A stretch of 64,000 nt of DNA, taken from NCBI RefSeq assembly GCF_000153105.1, contig NZ_CH672376.1, positions 2,563,136 to 2,627,135 on the forward strand. Direction: 5' to 3'. Positions 1 through 11,020 of the stretch are shown here, piece by piece. Numbering within the stretch: position 1 is the stretch's first letter; the number at the start of each line of letters is the position of its first letter. Below the pieces are notes generated by a model that was given only the letters and a program-made list of their open reading frames with translations, ran no database searches and was not told the origin of the DNA. Made by a program: the position numbers and the translations under genes. The stretch is from Blastopirellula marina DSM 3645 (GTDB lineage Bacteria > Planctomycetota > Planctomycetia > Pirellulales > Pirellulaceae).

Positions 1-1
1 T

Positions 2-454
2 CGTCAGTCGGCTCTCTTTCCCCTGATCGCTTCGTCTCCGCTTTCGTTGGCCGCTTTGACCGAAACTTTGGAAATCTATCGGATGGGAGAGATGGTCAGC
101 GACGAGATCCCCCTCCTGTCGTTGCTGACGACCTCACAGGCGAACCTGGAACTGCGGGCCAATCGACTGGCCGAGCAGATCATCGCATCGCCGCTGGTCG
201 AATCGGTCGCCGTGGAGCCATGCAAAGCGCATCTGATCGCAGGCAGCATGCCGATCGATTCCGTTTGCATTTCGCTGGTCCCTGCCGATGGCGATGTCCC
301 GGCGCTGTGTGCCCGATTGCAGGAGAGTTTGTATCCGCTGTTTGTCCGTGCGACGGCGGAGCATATTGAGATCGACTTGCGAACAATTTTCCCGAGACAA
401 GACTTTTTGATCGCCGGAATGTTCCCATTGGGACTAGAAGAACCCTCCGAATAG
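2..454 (+). CDS. selA: L-seryl-tRNA(Sec) selenium transferase, C-terminal part
   Basis: The reading frame is open from the left window edge, so this is a 3' fragment of about 150 residues. SelA is the PLP enzyme that converts Ser-tRNA(Sec) to Sec-tRNA(Sec) in the cytoplasm. The visible part fits the SelA C-terminal domain: a segment SPLSLAALTETLEIYR followed by EIPLLSLLTTSQANLELRANRLA, then a small alpha/beta tail ending in a IDLRTIFPRQD stretch, where SelA proteins carry an LDLRT-type motif. The PLP lysine lies upstream, outside the window. No selB or selD is visible. The assignment rests on the pattern of the C-terminal domain and is fairly secure; the ATG/TTG codons inside the fragment are not its true start. 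Confidence 0.8.
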   Translation, partial: RQSALFPLIASSPLSLAALTETLEIYRMGEMVSDEIPLLSLLTTSQANLELRANRLAEQIIASPLVESVAVEPCKAHLIAGSMPIDSVCISLVPADGDVPALCARLQESLYPLFVRATAEHIEIDLRTIFPRQDFLIAGMFPLGLEEPSE

Positions 455-565
455 GCCGTTTGGTGGCTAACATTTCTGGGATTCATTGCGAAAGCTGCTT
501 CCTCAGCGTAGTTTAAGGAGAATTCATAGCCTTCGGGGTTTCGGTAATTTAGATCAGTGGGTGAG

Positions 566-1393
566 ATGTTACGACTTGCGATTTTGATCTGGCTGGCCAG
601 CGTCACATTTTGTGCGGCGCAGGATGCTCCGGATCTTCTCACTCCCCACGATCACCACGAATGGGCCCGTTTTGCCCCCGGCTCGTGGAAGAAGCTGCGT
701 CATACGACGCAGGTCTATAAGGATGGCGTGGCCGGCGCGATCAACGTGTCGACGCAGACGATCCGTCTGAAAGAGGTCGGTGACAACTATGTGGTGCTGG
801 AAACAGCGTCGCAATCGGAAGTAGGGGGACAAGTCTTTGATAAGCCGACCCTTTCATTTCGTAGCGGTCTCAGCGGCGAGCCCGATCGCTATACGGCGAC
901 GGTGACCCCCGGCGAGCAAGAGGCGCTGTCGGTCAACGGCGTGACCTACCCGTGCCAGCTACGAAAAGTGGTGATCACCGGTCAATCCGAAGAAATCAGC
1001 GGCAACATTTTGTATTGTCCGTCGACGGCGCCGTGGGTATTGAGACGGCGATTTGAAGCGAAAGCGATCGGCGGGGACGTGGTCACCAAAACGATCGCGA
1101 CCGATCCGATCGCACTGGAAATGCCTTTCCCTGTGTTAGCCGAGAACAAAACCGTCGCCTTTTTTCGGACTCGGATTATTATTCCGGAGAAAACTTCGAC
1201 AACTTCGGTTGAAATTCATTGCGCCGATGTGCCGGGCTTTGTTGTTTCCAGTTCGAGCACGACGGTCGACGCGTCCGGAAAGACGATTAACCGCACGACG
1301 ACCAATCTAATTAGCTACGAAGCGACGCCCGCCGAGCAGACGTCGGCGACGGCGATTCGCCGTCGCGGGCTGTTTAGCCGCCGCAATCGCTGA
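566..1393 (+). CDS. Secreted protein of unknown function
   Basis: This encodes about 275 residues. An N-terminal signal peptide (MLRLAILIWLASVTFCAAQ) points to export. ATG 566 is preferred over the in-frame GTG at 557 because it places the hydrophobic core close to the N-terminus. The mature protein is rich in beta-type residues, with no cysteine cluster or repeat, and ends in a basic tail (IRRRGLFSRRNR). I do not recognise a family. It stands alone between selA and guaB, with about 110 bp upstream and 140 bp downstream, and nothing around it suggests a pathway. Confidence 0.65.
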   Translation: MLRLAILIWLASVTFCAAQDAPDLLTPHDHHEWARFAPGSWKKLRHTTQVYKDGVAGAINVSTQTIRLKEVGDNYVVLETASQSEVGGQVFDKPTLSFRSGLSGEPDRYTATVTPGEQEALSVNGVTYPCQLRKVVITGQSEEISGNILYCPSTAPWVLRRRFEAKAIGGDVVTKTIATDPIALEMPFPVLAENKTVAFFRTRIIIPEKTSTTSVEIHCADVPGFVVSSSSTTVDASGKTINRTTTNLISYEATPAEQTSATAIRRRGLFSRRNR

Positions 1394-1485
1394 GCGGTCA
1401 GGCGGGGGAAAGTCGGTAAATAGTCGTCTTTCCTGCCTGCGACTCCCCGTGAGAGCGTTGCCAGCAGTCGCTTGGGCCGCAATAA

Positions 1486-4249
<2,764 letters not shown>

Positions 4250-4283
4250 GAACTACGAAGCTTGCTACTTGGGAGCGATTGGT

Positions 4284-4322
4284 AAAAGCGGCGGGATCGT
4301 CTGATCTCGCCGCTTTATTTTC
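4284..4322 (+). terminator. Rho-independent terminator
   Basis: A 14-bp stem (AAAGCGGCGGGATC against GATCTCGCCGCTTT, one mismatch) closes over a short loop and is followed by TATTTTCTT. It sits 35 bp after the SHD1-protein gene and before the next plus-strand gene. Confidence 0.75.
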
Positions 4323-4400
4323 TTGGGAAATTTTGGCCGCGTGCTCTAATAAGGTCGCTTGGGCGACGAATGAATAAGCGAACTCCCGGGAGAATTTGCC

Positions 4401-4814
4401 ATGCGTCGCGCTTATCGACACCAGCCGTACCGTTATCAATCCGAATCAAAGTTCTTCGGTCTGCCGATCGTTAGTATCGCCTACGGGCCAGAAGGCGCCG
4501 AGCCGATGGGCGTCGCGCGGGGAGTCTTCGCCTTTGGCGATGTCGCGATCGGCATGTTCGCCTCCGGTGGAATCTCGATTGGGCTCATCTCCTTTGGCGG
4601 GCTCTCGATCGGAGCGATCGGACTGGGGGGAGTCGGGATCGGCATCCTCGCCGCAGGCGGCCTGGCGATTGGGATCTTGGGCGCTGCCGGCGGCTGTGCG
4701 ATCGGGGCCGTTGCGGTCGGCGGGTGCGCCATCGGCTGGCAAGCTTTTGGCGGAACGGCGATACGAATTCCCGAGTTGTTCTCGATGGCGATCACCTATC
4801 TTCCCTGGCGATAG
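4401..4814 (+). CDS. Glycine-rich decapeptide-repeat protein
   Basis: This encodes 137 residues. After about 40 N-terminal residues it is built from eight tandem repeats of about ten residues with the pattern G-x-x-x-x-G-G-x-x-I: GVFAFGDVAI, GMFASGGISI, GLISFGGLSI, GAIGLGGVGI, GILAAGGLAI, an 11-residue variant, GAVAVGGCAI and GWQAFGGTAI. A short tail ITYLPWR follows. The regular Gly and Ile spacing suggests either packed transmembrane hairpins or a small beta-solenoid; sequence alone does not decide. No signal peptide is seen. Related glycine-rich proteins occur in planctomycetes, but I know of no assigned function. ATG 4401 is supported by GGGAGA nine bases upstream. Confidence 0.75.
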   Translation: MRRAYRHQPYRYQSESKFFGLPIVSIAYGPEGAEPMGVARGVFAFGDVAIGMFASGGISIGLISFGGLSIGAIGLGGVGIGILAAGGLAIGILGAAGGCAIGAVAVGGCAIGWQAFGGTAIRIPELFSMAITYLPWR

Positions 4815-4835
4815 GCGCCGCTTAATCGCCTATCG
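4809..4835. terminator. Inverted repeat between convergent genes
   Basis: CGATAGGCG and CGCCTATCG form a perfect 9-bp stem with a 9-base loop. It overlaps the stop codon of the repeat protein and lies just before the end of the convergent oxidoreductase gene. There is no clear T-run, so a role in termination or mRNA end stability is inferred from position only. Confidence 0.45.
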
Positions 4836-4856
4836 CGCGACGGAGTCCTTCGCGAA

Positions 4857-6875
4857 TTACTTCCACGAGGTCTCGCCGGCGGTAAACGGGAGCGCATCGT
4901 TCGCATCGGCGATCCCGTCTCCATCCGCATCGTCCGGCGACTGGCGCTCATAGGCCGGGATGGGTTGCGATTGAATCGCTTTCCAAAGCGCGATTGCCGC
5001 TTCGCGACGCGTCTTCGTCGGCATTATCGCGTTCACGGCGCAGTCATACCCCTGGGACTGTATGTGCTTCACCACTTCGGCCACCCATTCTGCTTCGGCC
5101 GGTGCGTCTGGCCGAAAACTGGTTTCATGGGGAGCAAGGGGAAATAAGCGGCGGACAGCCAATTGTTGAATCGCGACAAATCCATCGTCGTAGGGATCGA
5201 CATCATTGAAGGGCCAGATCACCACGGCGGCAGCGTCTTTCTGGGTGAGCAAGCCGGTCCAGACTTCGGCCAGGTATTGGGGATCGCGCCACATCTCGCG
5301 CGGAGACACGTCCTTTAGCAAGCTAACCGCCGCGACCGCTCCGCACGCTTGACCAGCCGCCATCGATTGATCGTGCAAGCGGCAAGAGGAACTGACGATG
5401 CTGGTGTACCCCAAGTTCTTCTGGGCTCCTAGCAAGCCATCCATCTCCTGCGGTACGAAACTGCGCAGCGGAAAAATCGATAGCCCTGTTCCTCCCACGC
5501 CGAACTTTCTCTGGCCGCGAAAAGTCGCGTCCCAGGGGCCTGCGGCGCCTTCGGAGCTGAGCCACTTCCGGGCCGTCGGATGGAAATCGAGTTCAAACTG
5601 CCAAGAGAAGACGCCATCGGCAAACATCGTCTGAGCGTAGTTGGACTGTGCGCCCGCTCCGACGACTTCCTGCTCTTTGATCATGTGCAGCGCTTTCAGA
5701 CGCAGGCTCTCTCTCACATAGGGTTTAGGCGGGAGTTTGTCGGCGGTGCCAAACTCATCGCTCATCGCCATTGTACGGAAGGAGGGGTATTTCTGTTGCA
5801 TGAAGTACAGATATTGCAAAGTTCGCAGCCGCGCGTCTCGAAAGACAATCTCCCGCTGCTGCGGCGTCAAGTCAACAAACTGTTTCTTTGATGCGCCTGC
5901 TTCCATCGCTTCTAGTGCGGCGGCTACGTCGGCCGTGAAGACATCCAGCGGATAGTCAACTTGCGGATTATTGATTAGGTAGATGTCGGCCTGCTGGCGA
6001 TCTTTGAGCGCTTTACCATCGACGAGTCGCCGCGAAGCGAAATTGAATTTGTCATCGATCCATTTCCATTGCCCGAGAAAGTCGCGTTCATCGTAGCCTG
6101 CCGGCTGAGGAATCAAAGCTTCTTCCGTCTGAGCGACGAGAATCATGCACCAGGTAATGGGATTCACATCGGTGTTTGGCTCCGGAGATTCTTGCGCTCG
6201 CGGTTCTCCATATTCGGAGCGAGCGTCCAGACCGAAATCATAAGGAGCGCCAGAAAGCTTGATCACGTCCCCCCAGTCGCTGGCGTCAATCGTCAATTGG
6301 GCGTGCACCTTTAACGGAGTCGCCGATTCGGCGAGCGGTTCAAAGGTTACAGCCTTTACTCGGCTGTCTTGCACCGTGACCGACTTCACCCGCAGATTAG
6401 AAAAGCGTTGAATTTGCCCCGACGCTTCGTACGGTTGAAGCAATGCTTCAAAGACCTCATTGGCGATCACCGGGCGACAGGTCGTAATGACCCGCGTATT
6501 CCCAGGGCGACGCACTCCGTAGAGTTCTTCGTTCTTATCCTCCATCGCGTCGATCACTTCCCGAAACAGGCCAGAACGCGGGATCGGGACTTTGCCGTTG
6601 TATTCATGCGCTCGATTCTCATCGATCGCTCCCAGAGCTTCGGAAGAGAACTGCCCGCCGACCCAATTGGTGTCGTTGACCAGCACGATTCGCTTGACGC
6701 CCATGCGGGCCGCTTGCACCGCCGCCGCGCAGCCAGACTCGGCGCCGCCAACGACCAGCAGGTCGGCTTCGATGACCGGCGGAGCAACTTCGTCGTTCGC
6801 CAAAGCGGCGCCGACATTCCCTAAAAGGATCGCTGCGATCAAGCAATTCAATCGATGCCGTGCGGTGAGCGACAT
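4857..6875 (-). CDS. Exported FAD-dependent oxidoreductase
   Basis: This encodes 672 residues of the FAD-dependent oxidoreductase family common in planctomycete secretomes (FAD_oxidored type). A signal peptide (CLIAAILLGNVGAALA) is followed by the dinucleotide-binding segment DLLVVGGAESGCAAAVQAARMG, about residues 36-60. A second FAD-family segment (QLTIDASDWGDVIKLSGAPY) follows mid-protein, and SIFPLRSFVPQEMDGLLGAQKNLG-like FAD-contact sequence lies near residues 480-520. The C-terminus DADGDGIADANDALPF matches a thrombospondin type 3-like calcium-binding repeat. ATG 6875 follows AGGAG; the frame extends upstream by 24 codons but lacks signal character. It is divergent from the IclR regulator, which is its likely controller. 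The substrate is unknown. Confidence 0.85.
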   Translation of the reverse strand: MSLTARHRLNCLIAAILLGNVGAALANDEVAPPVIEADLLVVGGAESGCAAAVQAARMGVKRIVLVNDTNWVGGQFSSEALGAIDENRAHEYNGKVPIPRSGLFREVIDAMEDKNEELYGVRRPGNTRVITTCRPVIANEVFEALLQPYEASGQIQRFSNLRVKSVTVQDSRVKAVTFEPLAESATPLKVHAQLTIDASDWGDVIKLSGAPYDFGLDARSEYGEPRAQESPEPNTDVNPITWCMILVAQTEEALIPQPAGYDERDFLGQWKWIDDKFNFASRRLVDGKALKDRQQADIYLINNPQVDYPLDVFTADVAAALEAMEAGASKKQFVDLTPQQREIVFRDARLRTLQYLYFMQQKYPSFRTMAMSDEFGTADKLPPKPYVRESLRLKALHMIKEQEVVGAGAQSNYAQTMFADGVFSWQFELDFHPTARKWLSSEGAAGPWDATFRGQRKFGVGGTGLSIFPLRSFVPQEMDGLLGAQKNLGYTSIVSSSCRLHDQSMAAGQACGAVAAVSLLKDVSPREMWRDPQYLAEVWTGLLTQKDAAAVVIWPFNDVDPYDDGFVAIQQLAVRRLFPLAPHETSFRPDAPAEAEWVAEVVKHIQSQGYDCAVNAIMPTKTRREAAIALWKAIQSQPIPAYERQSPDDADGDGIADANDALPFTAGETSWK

Positions 6876-6984
6876 GCTTTTTCTCCTGGGGATTTCAGCG
6901 AAGACTCGCGCGGCGAGGACAACGTCCGGCGCCTGAGAGTCGCTCAAGGAAATGATTTGCGAAAAATCTAGAAATTTGTTTGCT

Positions 6985-7008
6985 GTTTGTTATATGAAAC
7001 GATAGTTT
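6985..7008. promoter_or_regulatory. Putative operator in divergent intergenic region
   Basis: The intergenic stretch between the FAD oxidoreductase and the IclR gene is AT-rich and contains GTTT-N8-AAAC directly joined to AAAC-GATA-GTTT, so AAAC is shared by two overlapping dyads. IclR-family repressors of the KdgR type bind GAAAC/GTTTC-type palindromes between divergent genes, so this is a candidate autoregulatory site. The assignment is inferred from position and symmetry. Confidence 0.4.
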
Positions 7009-7064
7009 AAATGTCAAACAACTTTGGCCGACTAGCAGCGAAGCTCAACCATTGGGAAACATCC

Positions 7065-7880
7065 ATGACTACCGCGAAAATGCACGATGACGTCGTCGAG
7101 AACTCCCGATACCACGTTCCTAGCTTGGTGCGTGCGCTGCAGATTCTGGAACTGATCGCTGGCGATCCCTCGGCGCTCGGCGTTTCAGAAATGGCGGCGC
7201 GGCTCGGCATTCCCAAGAACAGCATCTTTCGGATCGTCACGACGCTCGCGGATTACGGATATCTCAATCGAGAGCCGGTTCTCAAGCTGTACAGCACTTC
7301 GACCAAACTGCTGGCGCTGGGGTACGCGGCGGTCAATGAGTCGCACCTGCTGGAAAAAGCATTGGGGCCGATGCGCTGTTTGCGAGACGCGACGCAAGAA
7401 ACCGTCTTGCTGGGCGTCCTCAGTGGAGGGCACGGCGTGGTCGTCGAGCAGTTGCTCAGCCCTCAGGCGGTCAAAGTAATGGTCGAGATCGGCCACCAAT
7501 TTCCATTGCACACGTCGGCGCCGGGGAAAGTGATGGTTGCGCATCTTCCTACGGCGGAAATGGAGGAGATCGTCGCGCAGATCGATTTCATGCGTTATAC
7601 GAATAACACGATTACGGATCGTACCGCCTACATCCAAGAGTTGGAACGAGTTCGCGAGCATGGTTTCGCCGTCGATCGCGAGGAGCAGGTCGAAGGGGTC
7701 AATTGCATCGCCGCCCCCATTCGAAATCGGCGAAATGAAGTCATCGCGGCGATCTGGGTGACCGGCCCCAGCGCTCGTTTCAAGAAGGCATCGCTCGAGA
7801 CGATTCGACGCGTGACGATCGAACAGGCGAACGTCATTTCAGGCCGTATCGGCTGGGCCTCGGCCAAATCGCCAGACTGA
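7065..7880 (+). CDS. IclR family transcriptional regulator
   Basis: This encodes 271 residues, the usual IclR length. The N-terminal winged helix-turn-helix covers about residues 15-85 (SLVRALQILELIAG, then VSEMAARLGIPKNSIFRIVTTLADYGYL). The C-terminal effector-binding GAF-like domain follows, with the conserved segments HTSAPGKVMVAHLP and GVNCIAAPIRN. ATG 7065 is preferred over ATG 7011 because GGGAAAC lies at good spacing and the length fits the family; the longer form would add 18 residues. The divergent position suggests control of the neighbouring oxidoreductase gene. The ligand is unknown. Confidence 0.9.
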   Translation: MTTAKMHDDVVENSRYHVPSLVRALQILELIAGDPSALGVSEMAARLGIPKNSIFRIVTTLADYGYLNREPVLKLYSTSTKLLALGYAAVNESHLLEKALGPMRCLRDATQETVLLGVLSGGHGVVVEQLLSPQAVKVMVEIGHQFPLHTSAPGKVMVAHLPTAEMEEIVAQIDFMRYTNNTITDRTAYIQELERVREHGFAVDREEQVEGVNCIAAPIRNRRNEVIAAIWVTGPSARFKKASLETIRRVTIEQANVISGRIGWASAKSPD

Positions 7881-8031
7881 TTTATTTCCGATAGGTCCTG
7901 TCCCCGCCAGAACAGAATTCAAGGAGTCATTTCGCGAGTATCCAAGTTTCAGCGAACTCCCATTTCCTTTGCTACGCAGTCAAGCTTGTCCCGCATCCTT
8001 CCCGTCTCATCTTATTCGCAGGAGATTAGCC

Positions 8032-9063
8032 ATGAATGTTCTTGTCGATCGAGGCCGTCATTTTCGACGCCGCGGTTTTACGCTGGTCGAATTGTTGGTG
8101 GTTATTGCGATCATCGGCGTGTTAATCGCTTTGCTATTGCCGGCCGTCCAGCAAGCGCGCGAAGCGGCGCGTCGCATGAGTTGCACCAACAAGCTGAAGC
8201 AGTTGGGGCTCGCGCTGCATAACTATCACGACACGTTCAGCGTGTTCCCGCCGGGCAATGTGATGTCGGCCAAACGCGGGTCTTATCCGACGAATTGGTG
8301 CACATGGCCTGCTTCCACCGCCTACAACGGCGCTCCCTGGTCGGTGCTGATTCTGCCGCAATTGGAACAGGGGAATCTCCATGCCCAGGTCGAAATGGGA
8401 TCACGATTTACGGGGATGGCCGATCATAGTCCGACGGATGACCCCAATGGTTCCGCGGCCAATCATGCGGTCTTTTTGACGCCCAATCCCGCGTATCAAT
8501 GTCCTAGCGATCCGAACTCGGCGTCGGACGCGAACAACAGCACTTACTTTGGAGTCATGGGCGGGGCGATCGGCAACGTCGCGACGCAAAAGCCGGATAT
8601 CTGCTCTTCGGGAACCGATCGCTACTTTTTTACCGAAGGCATTCTCTTTGTCGATTCCAAGATTAGTTTTCGCGATGTCCTCGACGGATCGACCAACACC
8701 TATCTTGTCGGCGAAACGAAGTATCAATTGCGACCCGGAGGACGAGCGGCGGCCTCCGCTACTTATCCCAACGCCTATTTTGGCTGGGCGTCGAGCGTGC
8801 GCAGCGTCGACGCCGGCGGCGGCGTCGCCGGTGTAATGACCGCGTCGCGATGGCAGATTAATTCGCTCGCTCAAGATGGATCGAAGATCGACACCGCTTT
8901 CTCGAATCGCGGCGCTCAAAACGGGACAATGGGCAGTTTTCATCCCGGTGGTTGCAATGCAAATTTTGCCGACGGTTCCGTTCGATTCATGAGCCAGACG
9001 ATGGACTTGGAAACGCATCGCGTCTTAGGTAGTCGCGACGAAGGAGTCGTCACAAACTTTTAG
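8032..9063 (+). CDS. DUF1559 pilin-like protein (copy 1)
   Basis: This encodes 343 residues. The N-terminus carries a type IV pilin-like prepilin signal: basic leader [13 protein letters not shown], with cleavage expected after Gly, then a hydrophobic helix reaching [15 protein letters not shown]. The family-typical [15 protein letters not shown] and the C-terminal FHPGGCNANFADGSVRFM (H-x-G-G-x-N-x-x-x-x-D-G-S) complete a DUF1559 protein. These are abundant in planctomycetes and are probably extracellular or envelope-bound. ATG 8032 follows AGGAG at good spacing. A small lipoprotein gene follows 114 bp downstream, as at the two other DUF1559 loci in this window. Confidence 0.93.
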   Translation: MNVLVDRGRHFRRRGFTLVELLVVIAIIGVLIALLLPAVQQAREAARRMSCTNKLKQLGLALHNYHDTFSVFPPGNVMSAKRGSYPTNWCTWPASTAYNGAPWSVLILPQLEQGNLHAQVEMGSRFTGMADHSPTDDPNGSAANHAVFLTPNPAYQCPSDPNSASDANNSTYFGVMGGAIGNVATQKPDICSSGTDRYFFTEGILFVDSKISFRDVLDGSTNTYLVGETKYQLRPGGRAAASATYPNAYFGWASSVRSVDAGGGVAGVMTASRWQINSLAQDGSKIDTAFSNRGAQNGTMGSFHPGGCNANFADGSVRFMSQTMDLETHRVLGSRDEGVVTNF

Positions 9064-9177
9064 TAGGAAGTCGATACTAAGTTCGGCTTTTTCACACGCG
9101 TTTCACCGTCGAATCGTTCGGCGCAACCGCGTCGCGCCCATCATGATTTTCTCTCCCTCTCCAGCGAGTTTATTGGA

Positions 9178-9591
9178 ATGAGATACTCTCACGCAAAAAC
9201 ATCGGCTCTTGGCGCTCTGCTCTTGTCCTGTTTGCTTGCCGTCGGCTGTTTTTCCGATCCATCCGGTCTGCGAACCTACCAATGTTCCGGCATCGTTACT
9301 TTTAATGGCGAGCCGGTGGAGTTGGGGTACATCAATTTTGAGCCCAACACCACCGCAGGTAACTCGGGGCCCGGCGCCAGCGCTAGAATTACGCAAGGGC
9401 GATACAAGACCGAAGAGGGCAAAGGAGTCGTCGGGGGGCCCTACCGTGTCGTTATCGTCGGCTACGACGGCAAGTCGCCGGATGGTTTAGGAGACGGAAG
9501 TCCGCTTTTTCCTGAGTTCGTCATCGAGCGTGATTTGCCGCGGGACGACTCGGATCAAGACTTTGAGATTCCACGCGGCGATCGCAAGTAA
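9178..9591 (+). CDS. Small lipoprotein of the DUF1559-linked type
   Basis: This encodes 137 residues. The signal peptide ends in a lipobox LLAVGC, so the mature protein should be lipid-anchored at Cys. The next segment, YQCSGIVTFNGEPVELGYINF, resembles the transthyretin/carboxypeptidase-regulatory-like beta-sandwich of planctomycete lipoproteins, followed by ITQGRYKTEEGKGVVGGPYRVVIVG. Its position after a DUF1559 gene on the same strand suggests a shared transcript and envelope role. The function is not known. Confidence 0.78.
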   Translation: MRYSHAKTSALGALLLSCLLAVGCFSDPSGLRTYQCSGIVTFNGEPVELGYINFEPNTTAGNSGPGASARITQGRYKTEEGKGVVGGPYRVVIVGYDGKSPDGLGDGSPLFPEFVIERDLPRDDSDQDFEIPRGDRK

Positions 9592-9615
9592 AACCGCGTG
9601 AGACGCCCTGCGAGG

Positions 9616-10347
9616 TTACCGTTCGCGTTTTGAAATGCGATCGCGGATTTGGGCGGCGCGTTCGTATTCTTCTTGGGCGACTGCTTCGGACAGTTGTTCT
9701 TGCAGCGTCTGTCCGACTTCGTATTGGCTGCGTAGTTGCTCGCGCAGTTCGATCAAGCGTTTGACGAGCTCGTCGTTATCGTATTCGTCTTCTAACTCGA
9801 ATTCAGTAAAGACCTCGCGCATCTCTTCGAGCCCCAGATTGATCACTTCAATCGCGCGTTCCGGCGTCAGATCGGTAAGCGTCGCTAGCGCGGCGGCTTG
9901 AATTCGATGGAAGAGAACAAAGGGGCGGAACTGTTCGTGCGAGTCGATCCACTCGTCATCGTCCGAGTGGTCGCGGCAGATGTCCATCAGCAGCAGCGTT
10001 TGATCGGCGTCGCGAACGGCCCGTTGATACTCACGCAGGCCGAGCCAGCAAATGCGGCGGTGATAGAACTGGATGAATTCTCGATCGATTTCGGTGCAAT
10101 CGCCGTCGGTCAGGATGTAATCGGGATCCTCATCGATCCGCTGTTGCAGGTAGTCGGCATAGGTTACAAAACCGAACGGCTCGCCTCCATCGGGGCGACC
10201 GTCGACCTCCATTTGCATCAAACCCATTTCGATCCGCATCTGAACCACGTCGCGACCATCATCGCCCGTTACGATTCGCGCGCTGAGGTGCCCGTTTTCA
10301 AAGGGCCAATCATTTAAGATGGAGTCGATATGCTCGGGATTTTCCAT
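9616..10347 (-). CDS. UVR-motif protein
   Basis: This encodes 243 residues and is acidic. The C-terminal 35 residues (LQEQLSEAVAQEEYERAAQIRDRI) form a UVR motif like those of UvrB, UvrC, ClpC and McsA, which mediates protein pairing. The rest is alpha-helical with no recognised catalytic motif. ATG 10347 (MENPEHIDS) is chosen over an upstream TTG. UvrB and UvrC nuclease or helicase domains are absent, so it is not a repair enzyme by itself; a partner-binding or regulatory role is possible. Confidence 0.8.
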   Translation of the reverse strand: MENPEHIDSILNDWPFENGHLSARIVTGDDGRDVVQMRIEMGLMQMEVDGRPDGGEPFGFVTYADYLQQRIDEDPDYILTDGDCTEIDREFIQFYHRRICWLGLREYQRAVRDADQTLLLMDICRDHSDDDEWIDSHEQFRPFVLFHRIQAAALATLTDLTPERAIEVINLGLEEMREVFTEFELEDEYDNDELVKRLIELREQLRSQYEVGQTLQEQLSEAVAQEEYERAAQIRDRISKRER

Positions 10348-10495
10348 AGACAAATTATAGCGCACGCTGCCTGTTTTGAGCTAGGCGGCGCGAATTTATC
10401 GAATGCTCGGATCTTGCCGCCGATTTGTAGTGCTAATAGAACCTACACGTGCCCCCCCGGCGAGAAGCAAACGGGGAGTTGCGGTTTGACGCGAT

Positions 10496-10927
10496 TTATT
10501 CAGGCGGAGCGCCGGGTGGACGGCGCATTTTTTTGGTTTCGCCCCGTTGCTTTTTGGCGTCGATTCGCCGTTCTACCGAACCGCGGCTGGGGCGCGTGGC
10601 GCGACGTGGTTTCTCTCGCGCGGCCGAATCTAGCAAGATGACGCGCAGCTTTTCTAGGCAACTGTCGATGTTCGCTCGTTGATCGCGGCTATTATCATCA
10701 CTGATAATGATCTCGCCGTTTTTATTGATGCGTCCTCCCCAGCGAGTTCGCAGACGCTCTTTGACGCGATCGTCGATATGCTCTGACTGGTCAAAGGCCC
10801 AGCGCAGCATCGCCTTGGAGTTGACCTTGTTCACGTTTTGCCCGCCGGGGCCGCTGCTGCGTGAGAAGGTAAACTTCAATTCCGTCAGAGGAATCTGGAT
10901 CGAGTTGTTGACGCGTAAAACGGGCAT
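10496..10927 (-). CDS. arfB: Alternative ribosome-rescue factor, release-factor-like
   Basis: This encodes 143 residues, the usual size of ArfB/YaeJ. It has the class I release factor catalytic core with the motif GPGGQNVNKVNSKA (GGQ near residues 28-30) that hydrolyses peptidyl-tRNA on stalled ribosomes. It lacks the codon-recognition domains of RF1/RF2. The C-terminal tail is strongly basic (KPRRATRPSRGSVERRIDAKKQRGETKKMRR), as needed to enter the empty mRNA channel. It stands on the minus strand, upstream of the UVR-protein gene with a 148-bp gap. Confidence 0.93.
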   Translation of the reverse strand: MPVLRVNNSIQIPLTELKFTFSRSSGPGGQNVNKVNSKAMLRWAFDQSEHIDDRVKERLRTRWGGRINKNGEIIISDDNSRDQRANIDSCLEKLRVILLDSAAREKPRRATRPSRGSVERRIDAKKQRGETKKMRRPPGAPPE

Positions 10928-11020
10928 CGGAGCACCTGGGAAAGCAATCGTCTGCTTGTCATTGTAGACTGGTAGTCAATCTCTCGCTTCGCATCGACCT
11001 ACCTACCGAACTATCCTGCC

